DNA of 64,000 bases from Bacteroides clarus YIT 12056 (GCF_900129655.1 NZ_FQWK01000006.1:1-64000); one strand, 5' to 3'; positions 44,726 through 54,880 are shown, numbered from the stretch's first letter. The notes: a model not told the origin generated them from the letters alone. Numbers and translations are program-made.

Positions 44726-47700
44726 TTATATACTCATTTTCACTCCAACTGTATACGTAGCCGAACGAGGATAGGCAGAATAGTCAAAGCCCCGTGTCAT
44801 AGACGAATTACGTGTAGACACTTCCGGATCATAACCGCTATATTTAGTCCACGTTATCAAGTCTTGTCCACTGAGATAGATACGGAAAGACTTAATTCCG
44901 CTTTTCTTTAACCATTTAGACGGGAAATTGTACCCCAGCTGTATCGTTTTCAAGCGTAGAACAGAAGCATCTTCCACTTCACGGTTCGTATTGAATCCCG
45001 GCTCGTAAAAGCCGCGGGTAGGCGCCCACAAATAATTGGTATAGTTACCTTCCGTTACGGTTCCGTCAGCGTTCACCGTACGAGGAGTCCAATGGTTCAC
45101 AGCAGTAGCCAACTGATTAGTATGCCCACCTCTAAGTTCCTCAAGCAGTTTCCGGTTATAATTAATCAAATCGTTACCGTAAGACCACTGAAAAAATACG
45201 CTGAGGTCAAACCCGCGGTATTCGAAGGTATTAGTAAATCCACCTATATGTATTGGTAAGCCATGGCCAATAATAGTACGATCATCAGTTGTAATCTTAC
45301 CATCTCCGTTAATATCTTTCAATTTAGGATCTCCCGGGCGGATTTCACTCCTTTTGCGTCCATTATCCGGAATCCCTTGTTTTAAGACAAATACATTAGG
45401 CGCTATTTCATTAAAGTCCTCATATTGATAAATCCCATCAAAAACATATCCGTACATTTCCGACAACGGATGTCCTACTTTAGCGATATACATATCACGT
45501 AATTCAGGATAGCGAATACCCACTACACGGCTTAATTGTCCGTTGGAAAGAGCGGTAACTTCATTTTTATTGAAAGAGATATTAAAGCTCGTAGTCCATT
45601 TCAACCTGTTCTTTCCACCTTTTAGGTTCACTGTGCTAATATTGAATTCCATTCCGGTATTACGTACACTACCAACATTCTGTTGTACACGTTCATAACC
45701 GATGGATGGCGGGGTATCCGCATAGAGCAAAAGGTCTTTCGTATCTTTCAGATACCAGTCTACCACGGCATTGATACGATTATTAAAGAACCCCAAATCA
45801 ATACCAATATTAGTTTGATAAGTAGATTCCCATTTCAAGTCACGGTTTGCTAATTGTTTGGGATAAATGGCAGGATTCATCACACCGCCAAAAGCGTAAT
45901 TCTCATTACCTGCATAGAGTAAATGCGAAGGATAATTCACTTCTGTTCCATTATTGCCTGTGATACCCCAGCCAACTCTCAACTTCAGATTAGACAACCA
46001 TTTTCGTGATTTCTTCATAAATTTCTCTTCTGAAACTCTCCAAGCACCAGAAACGGAAGGGAAATATCCCCATTTATGATATATCAGACGAGAAGAACCG
46101 TCTGCACGAATTGTTCCGGTAAAAAGGTAACGAGATTTCCAATCATAGTTGGCACGAGCAAAGAACGACATCATATGCTGTTCTGTTTTTTCAGCCATTG
46201 TACGCTTGGCTGTACCTTGGTCAATGCCCCACAAGCCTAATTCTTCCCAAGGTACCAACGAGGATGAACCTCCTAAGCGTTGATACTGGTTTCCCGAGAG
46301 GGAAGCTCCCAACATTCCCATGATATTATGTCCCTTTTTATTAGTCCGATAGGTCAGTGTATAATCATTTGACCAATTGTTGTACTCTGTATAATTAAAA
46401 CTCCCGTTTTGTTTATCCGGTTGATACTGCTCATCCCCCCAATAAGTATTGGAATTATTAAAAGAATAGCTGCGAATAATACTCGAGTTAAGAGAACCGG
46501 TTGCTCTGAATTCTAAATTCTTTGTAATCTTCCAATTAAAGTAAGCATTCATGTTCAAAGAACGATTTACATTTTCATTCTCCTCATTTTGAACAGTCTT
46601 CACCGGATTGTAGCGATAATCATTAGCACCGCTGATATTCGGGTCAAAAGCCTCATTTAACAAATCTTGGTCAACATTATAAGTCAAAGGACGATAACCC
46701 AAAATAGAATAGAACAAATAATGACTACATGACCATCCGCCATGGCTTTCTGAAGGATTGGCCCCTTGAGTCTTATTATTAGAGTAATTGACAGTAGTAC
46801 CTATAGTCACATTTTTAGATAGTTGCTGATCCAACGTCACACGAGCACGAAAACTATTATACTGAGAACGGGTCAATGTTCCCTTTTGGTAAAAATAAGA
46901 AGCACTAGCGCTATATTTCGTACGTTGAGTACCACCACTCAAAGATACATGATGACTGGTATAAGGAGCTCCATCCAGAAGAATATCCTGCCAATTATAT
47001 GCTTTTCTGTTTTTATAGTCATCCAAACGCTGATAACGTCCCAAACTTTCATCATAACTTAAGTAAGTAGATTTTAAATACTGTTCGGAAGTTTCATCCA
47101 ACTCTATCTGTAACTTTACAAAATCATAAGCATTCATCAATTTCAAAAATTGCGGTTCCGTCTGCCAAGAAAAATAACCGTCATAAGTCACAGTGGGCGG
47201 TGCTTCTTTTCCGCGTTTGGTTTTTACTATAATAACACCATTAGCACCACGAGCTCCATAAATAGCAGTTGCCGAAGCATCTTTCAAAACATCGATGGAC
47301 TCTATGTCGTTGGGGTTATATGCAGCCAAATTAGGGTCGCTGGTAGGGAAGCCATCTATCACATAAAGGGGAGAACCATCGGAAGTATCTGATATAGTAT
47401 TACTACCACGGATTACAATATTAGTACTTGCTCCGGGACGTCCGTCTGTGGACACTACTTGTACACCGGATATACGTCCTGCCAATGCCTGATCAAAAGA
47501 AGCGACAGCAGCCTTGGTCAAATCTTCCATATCTACTTTAGCCACAGAGCCTGTCAAATCACTCTTTTTGACAGAACCATAACCAATGGCTACCACCTCA
47601 TCCAACATCATGGCATCTTCCTGTAATTCCACATTTATCTGTTTCTTACTACCTACCTTTATTTCTTGAGTAGTAAATCCTATAAAAGAAAACACAAGTA

Positions 47701-47929
47701 CAGATGAGCGGTCAGGAACAGAAATATTATACCTGCCGTTGACATCGGTTACCGCTCCTATTTTATCTCCTTTCACACTAACGGTTACACCGGGCATCGG
47801 TGCCTGAGTCCCGTCAGTGACAATTCCACCGACGGAAAAAGTCTGAGCCCAGACAGCAGATATAGAAAAGACTAGTGCCAGTAAAACACATTGGCTTCTT
47901 CTCAAAATCATTTTTTTGTATTTTTCCAT
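44726..47929 (-). CDS. SusC/RagA-family TonB-linked outer membrane transporter
   Basis: A 1067-residue protein with a signal peptide (about 1-29), a CarboxypepD_reg-like beta-domain (FSVGGIVTDGTQAPMPGVTV), a plug domain (LDEVVAIGYGSVKKSDLTGS) and a 22-strand barrel ending YPRSATYTVGVKMSI. It imports oligosaccharides with the SusD partner. It starts a nine-gene unit and has repeated CGTACAA motifs upstream. Confidence 0.96.
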   Translation of the reverse strand: MEKYKKMILRRSQCVLLALVFSISAVWAQTFSVGGIVTDGTQAPMPGVTVSVKGDKIGAVTDVNGRYNISVPDRSSVLVFSFIGFTTQEIKVGSKKQINVELQEDAMMLDEVVAIGYGSVKKSDLTGSVAKVDMEDLTKAAVASFDQALAGRISGVQVVSTDGRPGASTNIVIRGSNTISDTSDGSPLYVIDGFPTSDPNLAAYNPNDIESIDVLKDASATAIYGARGANGVIIVKTKRGKEAPPTVTYDGYFSWQTEPQFLKLMNAYDFVKLQIELDETSEQYLKSTYLSYDESLGRYQRLDDYKNRKAYNWQDILLDGAPYTSHHVSLSGGTQRTKYSASASYFYQKGTLTRSQYNSFRARVTLDQQLSKNVTIGTTVNYSNNKTQGANPSESHGGWSCSHYLFYSILGYRPLTYNVDQDLLNEAFDPNISGANDYRYNPVKTVQNEENENVNRSLNMNAYFNWKITKNLEFRATGSLNSSIIRSYSFNNSNTYWGDEQYQPDKQNGSFNYTEYNNWSNDYTLTYRTNKKGHNIMGMLGASLSGNQYQRLGGSSSLVPWEELGLWGIDQGTAKRTMAEKTEQHMMSFFARANYDWKSRYLFTGTIRADGSSRLIYHKWGYFPSVSGAWRVSEEKFMKKSRKWLSNLKLRVGWGITGNNGTEVNYPSHLLYAGNENYAFGGVMNPAIYPKQLANRDLKWESTYQTNIGIDLGFFNNRINAVVDWYLKDTKDLLLYADTPPSIGYERVQQNVGSVRNTGMEFNISTVNLKGGKNRLKWTTSFNISFNKNEVTALSNGQLSRVVGIRYPELRDMYIAKVGHPLSEMYGYVFDGIYQYEDFNEIAPNVFVLKQGIPDNGRKRSEIRPGDPKLKDINGDGKITTDDRTIIGHGLPIHIGGFTNTFEYRGFDLSVFFQWSYGNDLINYNRKLLEELRGGHTNQLATAVNHWTPRTVNADGTVTEGNYTNYLWAPTRGFYEPGFNTNREVEDASVLRLKTIQLGYNFPSKWLKKSGIKSFRIYLSGQDLITWTKYSGYDPEVSTRNSSMTRGFDYSAYPRSATYTVGVKMSI

Positions 47930-47997
47930 ATTATTAAATAAGTAGATTTAATTCAATGCAAATGTCACGCTTCTTGTTTTTTAAAAGTTGTACTATC

Positions 47998-48035
47998 CGT
48001 ACAATAGGCTTCACTATCCGTACAAATCGTACAAT
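47998..48035. promoter_or_regulatory. Candidate operator repeats upstream of susC
   Basis: CGTACAA occurs at 47998, 48019 and 48028. The first two belong to 13-base direct repeats ACTATCCGTACAA spaced 21 bases, two helix turns. The nine-base CGTACAATA is found again at 52602 upstream of the GH3 unit. A shared regulator is likely; no sensor gene is present in the window. Confidence 0.5.
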
Positions 48036-48096
48036 CCACTATAAATCAATACATATCACTAATCATCTTGCCGAAAAAACTCTCTTTCGAGTATTA

Positions 48097-49932
48097 TCAG
48101 AGAGTATTTATAAATAAGTTTGCTTGCTCGACAACCCTATCAGCCGGAATATCCTTTAATTGATGTTCATCAAAGTTTCTTAAAATCCGCTCCAGCTTTG
48201 CCAGTTTCTTCACATCCCCATTCCGTTCCCATTCCTGCTTTAAAATACGTATTTTTTCATAGGCCTGTATACCCGAAAGCAAATTCTCAAAGCGCATGGA
48301 AGTCCTTCCGCCCGGATACAACAGATAGGTGTCACCTGCTCCCCATGAGTAAAAACGGCTGTCCAACAATGGTTCTATCGTCCAGCTGTTAAGCGCCCAA
48401 CGGAGATAACCGTCAAGATTTTCCTTCGCAGCATACCATCCCAGCCATTCCGCTTCCGCCGGATTACTAAAAGTATAGGTGTTTGGATAAGACTCTTCAC
48501 AGCAGGTGTAATAGGTGGTAATCTTACCTTCCGATCTGCGTTTACGTTTCAAACTCTCACTATACTTCATGCGCAGCGCTACGCAATAATCGTCCAACTC
48601 GTCCGACAGCTCATCATGTAAAGCTCCCGCCAAAGAAACTTTAAAATCAGCATCAGCTTCACGAATAATGGAAAGCGCTTCCTGCATGTCCTTCATCGGG
48701 CGCTCATCCATGGCTATATGCGTAATATCAAACCATCCCTTGCTTTTCAGATGAGCGGCAAAGTCTTTCAACATCCCTAGCCAAAAATCACGGTACACCT
48801 GCTCACCCGGTTTCGCGTGCAATTCTTTCAACGAATTGGTGGCTTGATCGTAGTATTGGAACGAAAGTCTCCAAGGAATCATAGAATAGCATCCTATAGC
48901 CCGAGTCACTCCCATAGAACGCATAAATTCCACCCAGCGGTCGAACACTGTATAATCGTACATCCATGTGCCATCCACCCGCTTCATCCAAGTCACCATT
49001 GTTTCAAACGGGTCGTAAGTCTGCGCATTCCACGGCTGGTGGATAATAGAAGCGGTAACTACTTTTCCCCCGGCATCGGCATAAGGCTTGAGCTCCTTTT
49101 TCAGTAAGGCAAAGTGCTCTTTGCTCCAGGGTTGCACACCATAATAACGTGCCACGGCAAACGGATTTTGCCATAAATCAAGATGAAATGCCCATTGCGC
49201 CGGCGCCGGCAATGTGTGGTTCAACACCTGCAATTCCAGCTTCAGCCGTCCTATCACTTCTGTCCCGTTCTTCAGAGTCACATCCGATTTATAGGTTCCT
49301 GCAAGCGCATCTCGCGGTATACGGATACCTACCCAGTATCCTTGTGAAGTCTTTGCTGCCACAGGCAAGGATAAAGCCAAATGGTCTATCGGGTCTGCCA
49401 CTAGCGTAGAGTCATATCGCGAGGCATCCGGACGATCGCCGCACGTGCCTGCTTTATGATGATTTAGTTCATCGGTCATTACATAGCGCACAAAACCTTT
49501 CAGTATGCAGTCCGAAGATATTTCATATTTACCCGACACATGTAACGGCGCCGTTATCTCCACCGATACATTCTCCAAATCCACGGCAGAAGCTATTACC
49601 AACTGCGCGGAAACTTTTTCTCCTTTCCAGCCTTTCAACTTCCCGGTTATATCTTTCGGAAGTTTCGCCTTGCTTTCTTTGGCATAGCGCACATATTTAC
49701 TACCCCAGTTCACCGACACGCCGGACACTCCTCTCCATGTTTCATTATCGGTTGCCGCCGGATTGGGTAATTCCGAATAATATTCCACCGGAAAAGGGGG
49801 CTGACCTGTGATATGTCCCGAATGGGTCACTCCCATACGTTCCTGGCTATAACTATACTGAGCCAAACATAAACAAATGCCTGCTACAATCATTTTTCTG
49901 GTTTTCATTCTTATATGTTTTACGGTATTCAT
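48097..49932 (-). CDS. GH123-family beta-N-acetylgalactosaminidase-like hydrolase
   Basis: A 611-residue secreted protein (an alternative start at 49908 would give a cleaner signal peptide). It has a beta-rich N-terminal domain followed by a TIM-barrel (DUF4091-like) with Asp409-Glu410 in HIAMDERPMKDMQ, the place of the Asp-Glu pair used in GH123 substrate-assisted catalysis. GH123 enzymes release beta-GalNAc. It follows the GH3 gene by 9 bases. With the PL8-like lyase and discoidin protein, it points to a GalNAc-containing glycan, which is inference. Confidence 0.8.
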   Translation of the reverse strand: MNTVKHIRMKTRKMIVAGICLCLAQYSYSQERMGVTHSGHITGQPPFPVEYYSELPNPAATDNETWRGVSGVSVNWGSKYVRYAKESKAKLPKDITGKLKGWKGEKVSAQLVIASAVDLENVSVEITAPLHVSGKYEISSDCILKGFVRYVMTDELNHHKAGTCGDRPDASRYDSTLVADPIDHLALSLPVAAKTSQGYWVGIRIPRDALAGTYKSDVTLKNGTEVIGRLKLELQVLNHTLPAPAQWAFHLDLWQNPFAVARYYGVQPWSKEHFALLKKELKPYADAGGKVVTASIIHQPWNAQTYDPFETMVTWMKRVDGTWMYDYTVFDRWVEFMRSMGVTRAIGCYSMIPWRLSFQYYDQATNSLKELHAKPGEQVYRDFWLGMLKDFAAHLKSKGWFDITHIAMDERPMKDMQEALSIIREADADFKVSLAGALHDELSDELDDYCVALRMKYSESLKRKRRSEGKITTYYTCCEESYPNTYTFSNPAEAEWLGWYAAKENLDGYLRWALNSWTIEPLLDSRFYSWGAGDTYLLYPGGRTSMRFENLLSGIQAYEKIRILKQEWERNGDVKKLAKLERILRNFDEHQLKDIPADRVVEQANLFINTL

Positions 49933-49941
49933 ATATATTTT

Positions 49942-52509
49942 TTATTCATTGCTGTAAGTAAGGCGTATATTCAACGTGCCCGAAAGAACTTCGGCATCGC
50001 GATACGCATATCCTTTCTTACGGAAAACAAGAATATCTCCTTCGGAAGCTTCTACCATGAAAGCACCGTTACAATCGGTACATCCCACAAGTATACCATC
50101 GCTTTTTGTATAAATGTCGACGCCATGTACCAATGTCGCCTGAATATCCCGCACCACTCCGCGTACCTCTATCTTTTTACCAACCGACACGGTTTTCTTT
50201 TCCACAGGTACGGAACACTGTTTTTTCTCCCTGACTTCTTTTCCTATCCACAGTGTGTCGCGCAACAAAATGCGATCGGAAGCATTACCCAGTTGAAATT
50301 CAAAAGCACCGGGTTCTATCACTCGTTTTCCATCATTATCCGAAATGGCAAGTTCGCTCACAGGCAACGACAATTGAACCTCACTGCTTTCTCCCGCCTT
50401 AAGCCCCACCTTTTCGAAAGCCTTAAGCTGTTGTACAGGCATCACTACGGAACTGACCAAATCACGGACATAGAGTTGGACCACCTCTTTACCGGAACGG
50501 TTACCGACATTACGGAGCGTACATTTTACGTAAATGGAATCGTTCCTCAAAGAAGTATCAATGCCCTCAAACACGAAATCGGTGTAGCTGAGCCCGTGAC
50601 CGAAACTCCATAAAGCCGCCGGCGAGGAGAATACATAGTCGCGTCCCGGTTCCGAATAGCTCCCCGGCTTCTTGTAAAAACCCTTGTCCGATGGCAGATG
50701 ATTATAATATACCGGTAAATGTCCGGTACTTTGAGGGAAGGAGAAAGTGAGATGTCCCGAAGGATTAACGCGCCCGAACAGGATATCGGCAATCGAATTT
50801 CCTTCCTGTTCTCCTGCATACCATTGAGCAAGGATAGCCGGAATATGTTCCTTCTCCCAAGATAACACAAACGGTTTGCCACTGACCAATACCAACACCA
50901 CCGGAGTACCTGTGGCATACACCGCTTTTATCAACCCGGACTGGGCACCGGCCAGTGTCAAATCATTCAGGTCAAATCCTTCCCCGCAATTGGTATTACT
51001 GTAATCGCGTGCCAACGAAGCACTGGAACTTCCCACAAAAAGTATGGCGACATCACTCTTACGGGCAGCTTCGACTGCCTTCGCTATCAAAGAAGTATCC
51101 GGCGACATCATATCACAGCCTTTGGCATAATGTACTTTGACCTTGTTTCCCACTAAACGGCGGATACCTTGTAGCGGTGTCACCCCGTCTTTATTGCTAC
51201 GGCTCCATGTATAATCACCAAACTGTACTTGGTCGGCATTAGGACCAATCACGGCAACAGCATCCAGACGTTTCTCATCCAAAGGCAGTAATTTACCTTC
51301 ATTCTTCAGCAACACCACAGACTCATCCGCTATCTCACGCGCCAAACGGACACTTTCCTCAGAATGTACTTTGCCTGCACGATATTTCTCACCAAAGGGG
51401 TCCTCAAACAATCCTGTTTCAAACTTGGCTGTCAGCACTCTGCGCACCGCCTCATCTATGTAGCTCACAGGCAGCCTCCCCTCCTTCACCGCCTGCTTCA
51501 AAGCCGGATAACACTCACTAGATGCTTCCACATCCAAACCGGCCATAAGAGCCTGCAAGGCACACTCTTCCGGACTGTTGGCCGTATGATGAAACGTTTG
51601 CAACATTTCAATAGCTCCCCAGTCGGAATAGACGTATCCCGTAAATCCCCACTGCTTACGTAGCACATCGGTCAGCAGATAATGAGATGCCGAATTAGGA
51701 ATACGATTCCAAGAATTATAAGTAGACATCACCGCCTTCAAAGGTTGCGACTTTATTATCATTTCAAAAGGTTTCAGATAGATATCATGTAAATCGCGAA
51801 CACCGCATTCCACAGATGCCAAGTTCAGTCCGCCCAACGGATTGCCATGCGGACCGAAATGTTTCAGCATGGGCGATATCCCTTGCTCCTGATATCCTTT
51901 GACCTCGGCGATACCAAACAATCCGCATAGAAAAGGGTCTTCACCATAGGATTCCTCCACACGTCCCCAACGCAAATCACGCACTACATCCACGCAAGGC
52001 GCCAATATCTGTTTCATACCCTGGGCATGAAGTTCACCGGCTATCATCTTTGCTTTCCGGTACGCCAAATCGGGATTAAAAGTGCTTCCCAAAGCAATGT
52101 TTTGCGGATAAATAGTGGAACCTTCGTGGGCTGAACCGTGCAAAGCCTCGGCCACATTGAAGCAAGGAATACGCAGCCGGGTATGATTGAGCATATATTC
52201 CTGTATCTTACGCATATTTTTCCGGCAATTCTCCCCTGTCAGGGGGAAACCTTCCACAAATCCCCAACATTTATCACCGACTACCTTTGCCAATTTATTC
52301 TCGTCCAGTTCTTGTCCGTTGAAAATATCCCAAGAATGAACATGACGGATTTGAGCTATCTTTTCGTCCAATGTCATCCGTTGTAACAGATCATCCACAC
52401 GAACCTCCACCGGTAACGCTGCTTGTTGATAAGGCAGCTGCTGTGCTTGACAAACCGAGCTTACCAATAGAAATAGAAACACACTCACATCTTTTCGATA
52501 TCTCTTCAT
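49942..52509 (-). CDS. GH3 beta-glucosidase-type hydrolase with extra C-terminal domain
   Basis: An 855-residue secreted enzyme (signal peptide about 1-22). The GH3 N-terminal barrel has LKHFGPHGNPLGGLN and the nucleophile Asp296 in VYSDWGAIEML. The middle alpha/beta sandwich and FnIII-like domain follow. The final 80 residues (about 775-855, VSVGKKIEVRGVVRDIQATL, then GAFMVEASEGDILVFRKKGY) resemble the CarboxypepD_reg-like domain at SusC N-termini, which is unusual at the end of a GH3. Specificity (glucose, xylose or GlcNAc) is not set by sequence. Confidence 0.9.
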   Translation of the reverse strand: MKRYRKDVSVFLFLLVSSVCQAQQLPYQQAALPVEVRVDDLLQRMTLDEKIAQIRHVHSWDIFNGQELDENKLAKVVGDKCWGFVEGFPLTGENCRKNMRKIQEYMLNHTRLRIPCFNVAEALHGSAHEGSTIYPQNIALGSTFNPDLAYRKAKMIAGELHAQGMKQILAPCVDVVRDLRWGRVEESYGEDPFLCGLFGIAEVKGYQEQGISPMLKHFGPHGNPLGGLNLASVECGVRDLHDIYLKPFEMIIKSQPLKAVMSTYNSWNRIPNSASHYLLTDVLRKQWGFTGYVYSDWGAIEMLQTFHHTANSPEECALQALMAGLDVEASSECYPALKQAVKEGRLPVSYIDEAVRRVLTAKFETGLFEDPFGEKYRAGKVHSEESVRLAREIADESVVLLKNEGKLLPLDEKRLDAVAVIGPNADQVQFGDYTWSRSNKDGVTPLQGIRRLVGNKVKVHYAKGCDMMSPDTSLIAKAVEAARKSDVAILFVGSSSASLARDYSNTNCGEGFDLNDLTLAGAQSGLIKAVYATGTPVVLVLVSGKPFVLSWEKEHIPAILAQWYAGEQEGNSIADILFGRVNPSGHLTFSFPQSTGHLPVYYNHLPSDKGFYKKPGSYSEPGRDYVFSSPAALWSFGHGLSYTDFVFEGIDTSLRNDSIYVKCTLRNVGNRSGKEVVQLYVRDLVSSVVMPVQQLKAFEKVGLKAGESSEVQLSLPVSELAISDNDGKRVIEPGAFEFQLGNASDRILLRDTLWIGKEVREKKQCSVPVEKKTVSVGKKIEVRGVVRDIQATLVHGVDIYTKSDGILVGCTDCNGAFMVEASEGDILVFRKKGYAYRDAEVLSGTLNIRLTYSNE

Positions 52510-52538
52510 AATATATCAGATAAAAAAGTTCATAAAAC

Positions 52539-52584
52539 AACGCAAAGAGAGCCGTTTTTGTGAGAAAACAGCTCTCTTTGCGTT
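52539..52584. terminator. Terminator-like hairpin before the GH3 gene
   Basis: AACGCAAAGAGAGC (52539-52552) and GCTCTCTTTGCGTT (52571-52584) form a 14-base perfect stem; on the minus strand GTTTT follows. It can end the upstream operon (53004-63921) or act as a GH3 leader hairpin. Confidence 0.6.
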
Positions 52585-53003
52585 CACTTTATTGCACTGC
52601 GCGTACAATAAGTTCCGGTTCTCTTATTCAACAATCAAAAATCCGCTACGCTATCCTTTCGTCTGTCAGGTCTTGGTAAATAAAGGGAAGAAATAGGGAT
52701 ACAGGATAGCTCAGACCGGGAAAAAGGCAGTGTATCCCCTGTTTGAAAATCCATCTCCAGCCTAAAGATATATATCTTTAAGTTAGAGATGACGGTCTTC
52801 AGTTTAAAGATGTACATCTCCAGACTGAAGATAAACTTTATTTCCTGTTTCAGATAAGTTTTATCCCTGATTCAGGTTACTTCTTTCCTAACCCGAAGCA
52901 GCTTTCCTCCCAATAACTCTCTCCATCCTGTCTACCTTCCGCTTTTTCCCCTTCACATCGCCCTGCTCATACACTTTCACAGGTACAAGAAATATCTTTT
53001 TTA
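52585..53003. other. Gene-free gap with candidate operator and minisatellite
   Basis: Between the GH3 leader hairpin and the propeller gene I see no convincing gene. It contains CGTACAATA at 52602 and the 21-base repeat at 52755-52838. Confidence 0.5.
52755..52838. repeat. Four degenerate 21-bp tandem repeats
   Basis: Units of 21 bases start at 52755, 52776, 52797 and 52818, with consensus CTYCAGNYTAAAGATNTANAT. On the minus strand they translate to hydrophobic heptads (MYIFKLK, TVISNLK, IYIFRLE), but the surrounding 60-codon frame has no other gene-like feature. Confidence 0.6.
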
Positions 53004-53891
53004 CTACCGGAAGGAGCTGTCTACCGCAGATATCATTCCGAAAATCCGATTATCATTCAGGCTCCACACACATCTGCCTTGGGCATCCAGCTGAAATAAC
53101 TGGGGCATATTCGACTTCGCCGCATCAGGGCTATGTCCTTGCCAATTGCATACATACAGTCCATCGCCGGATACTGGGCATAAGCCCGCAACAAAGAAAA
53201 GGCGTACGTTGTCAATATCGTTTTCGCCGAATTGAGCCAAAACCTCACCCGATCTCCAATCTATTTTCAACAGCCGATGACGGTCGCCACAAGCCACCCA
53301 ACAACAATCGCCTTTCCCGTTCATTATTGTAAAAGGATTTCCCTCTACCCGTACTGTCCGCAACAATTCACCCTTTGGCGACACCTCACGTATCTCACCG
53401 GTTCCCATCAAAGGTAACAGGTAATTTCCACGCTTATTCTTATTCACTTGGCGAAATTGTGAATGTGTGTTCTCAATGCCTGTCTCATATTCTGTTTTTG
53501 ACAAGATTTCTCCTTTCCTATCAACCTCTAACATAACGGCCGGATGTCCTGTCCACGCCAGCAAATAATTTCCGTCAGGCAGCACGCGTGCCGTCTGCAT
53601 TTCACAACCTGCCGGCGCATTAATGCGCCACACCTCTTCATGATTCAGGCCTACTACTTTTGCACCACGGCGATAAGAAAACAATATATTTCCATCGGGA
53701 GTAAATGATACCGAATTACACTCCCAATGCATACTCAACGGATGTTCCCACTCTATGGTTTTGCTCTCTTTGTCCACTATCACAATCTTGTTCCAACCGG
53801 AACCGCTCAACAGCAGCTTTTCTTTCTTCTGCCCGGCGCACAAAGGCAAGGTGCACAATAGCAATACATATAACAGATAGTTTTTCATCAT
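53004..53891 (-). CDS. Secreted beta-propeller protein (PQQ/NHL-like)
   Basis: The ATG at 53891 gives a signal peptide (YLLYVLLLCTLPLCAGQK); a longer frame runs to 53954. About 270 mature residues carry repeated beta-blade motifs such as SVSFTPDGNILFSYRRGAKV, ARVLPDGNYLLAWTG and LKIDWRSGEVLAQFGEND. It lacks catalytic features. It is the last gene of the lsrF-like operon, 86 bases after lsrF (23 with the long start). Ligand unknown. Confidence 0.7.
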   Translation of the reverse strand: MMKNYLLYVLLLCTLPLCAGQKKEKLLLSGSGWNKIVIVDKESKTIEWEHPLSMHWECNSVSFTPDGNILFSYRRGAKVVGLNHEEVWRINAPAGCEMQTARVLPDGNYLLAWTGHPAVMLEVDRKGEILSKTEYETGIENTHSQFRQVNKNKRGNYLLPLMGTGEIREVSPKGELLRTVRVEGNPFTIMNGKGDCCWVACGDRHRLLKIDWRSGEVLAQFGENDIDNVRLFFVAGLCPVSGDGLYVCNWQGHSPDAAKSNMPQLFQLDAQGRCVWSLNDNRIFGMISAVDSSFR

Positions 53892-53977
53892 CTCTTTTTC
53901 TATTAAAAAAATCGGAAGCAGAAGTATCCTTTTCCGCTTCCGATATCCAGACATTCTATTAATTCCGTAGAATACTA

Positions 53978-54853
53978 CTACTTTTTCGCCAAATCCCGAT
54001 ACATTTCAAAACCTTGCCCGGAAGTCAAACCCTGATGCACCACTGCATGTACAGCCTGAATCATTGCTGCAGGGGCATCGCTTTGGAACACGTTACGTCC
54101 CATATCCACGCCTGCCGCACCATCATTGATTGCTTTGTAGCATAATTCGAGCGCTTCTTTCTCGGGAAGTTTCTTTCCACCAGCTATCACGACCGGTACC
54201 GGACAAGCAGCGGCCACCTTTTCGAAACCTTCGCAATAGTAGGTTTTCACAATATTAGCACCGTTCTCTGCGGCAATACGTGTAGCCAGACCGAAGTAGC
54301 GGGCATCGCGAACCATTTGCTTACCGACTGCAGTAACTCCCATTACAGGTATGCCATAACGGCTTGCCTTATCCACGGCACGATAAAGATTTGCCACCGT
54401 TTTTGCTTCATGCTCTGCTTCGCCGATGGCCAACATCACTGCCATAGCGGATACATTAAGACGAATGGCATCTTCAATATCCATCAAAACATTATCATTC
54501 AAGGCAGTAAGTAATGATGTCCCTGCGTCAGAACGCAAACAGACTGGAATATTCATATTGGCAGGAATAACCGAACGCAATATACCACGAGTACACATCA
54601 AACAATCCGCATATTTTATCAAAGGCACGATGGAAAGGTCTATTCGTTCCAAGCCGGAAGTAGGCCCCATAATAAAACCATGGTCGCAAGCCAGCATTAC
54701 TGATTTTCCTGTTTCAGGATTAAATATGCGCGACAAGCGGTCTTTCATTCCCCAAGATTGGTTCTCAGCCCCTTTTACGTGAAAGTTTGTTTGTACTTGC
54801 GCCATTCCCAAACCGAAATCGGCACCTTCTCTCAAATCATCTAAATCAGCCAT
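53978..54853 (-). CDS. lsrF: LsrF-like thiolase/class I aldolase
   Basis: A 291-residue DhnA/LsrF-family TIM-barrel with the same length as E. coli LsrF and strong block similarity (RLSRIFNPETGKSVMLACDHG, CTRGILRSVIPA, DMGRNVFQSDAPAAM). The catalytic lysine Lys203 is at the same position as in E. coli LsrF, in IVKTYYCEG. LsrF transfers acetyl from 3-hydroxy-2,4-pentanedione-5-phosphate to CoA in AI-2 breakdown. No lsr transporter is nearby; the phosphorylated substrate would come from the DhaK/DhaL pair upstream, and aldolase action on a ketose-1-phosphate is the alternative. Confidence 0.85.
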   Translation of the reverse strand: MADLDDLREGADFGLGMAQVQTNFHVKGAENQSWGMKDRLSRIFNPETGKSVMLACDHGFIMGPTSGLERIDLSIVPLIKYADCLMCTRGILRSVIPANMNIPVCLRSDAGTSLLTALNDNVLMDIEDAIRLNVSAMAVMLAIGEAEHEAKTVANLYRAVDKASRYGIPVMGVTAVGKQMVRDARYFGLATRIAAENGANIVKTYYCEGFEKVAAACPVPVVIAGGKKLPEKEALELCYKAINDGAAGVDMGRNVFQSDAPAAMIQAVHAVVHQGLTSGQGFEMYRDLAKK

Positions 54854-54880
54854 ATTCTTTTCAATTATTAATATCTTTGT

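Noticed and set aside
52635..52817. A 60-codon minus-strand gene
   Set aside because: It is mostly the 21-base minisatellite and has no family or promoter support.
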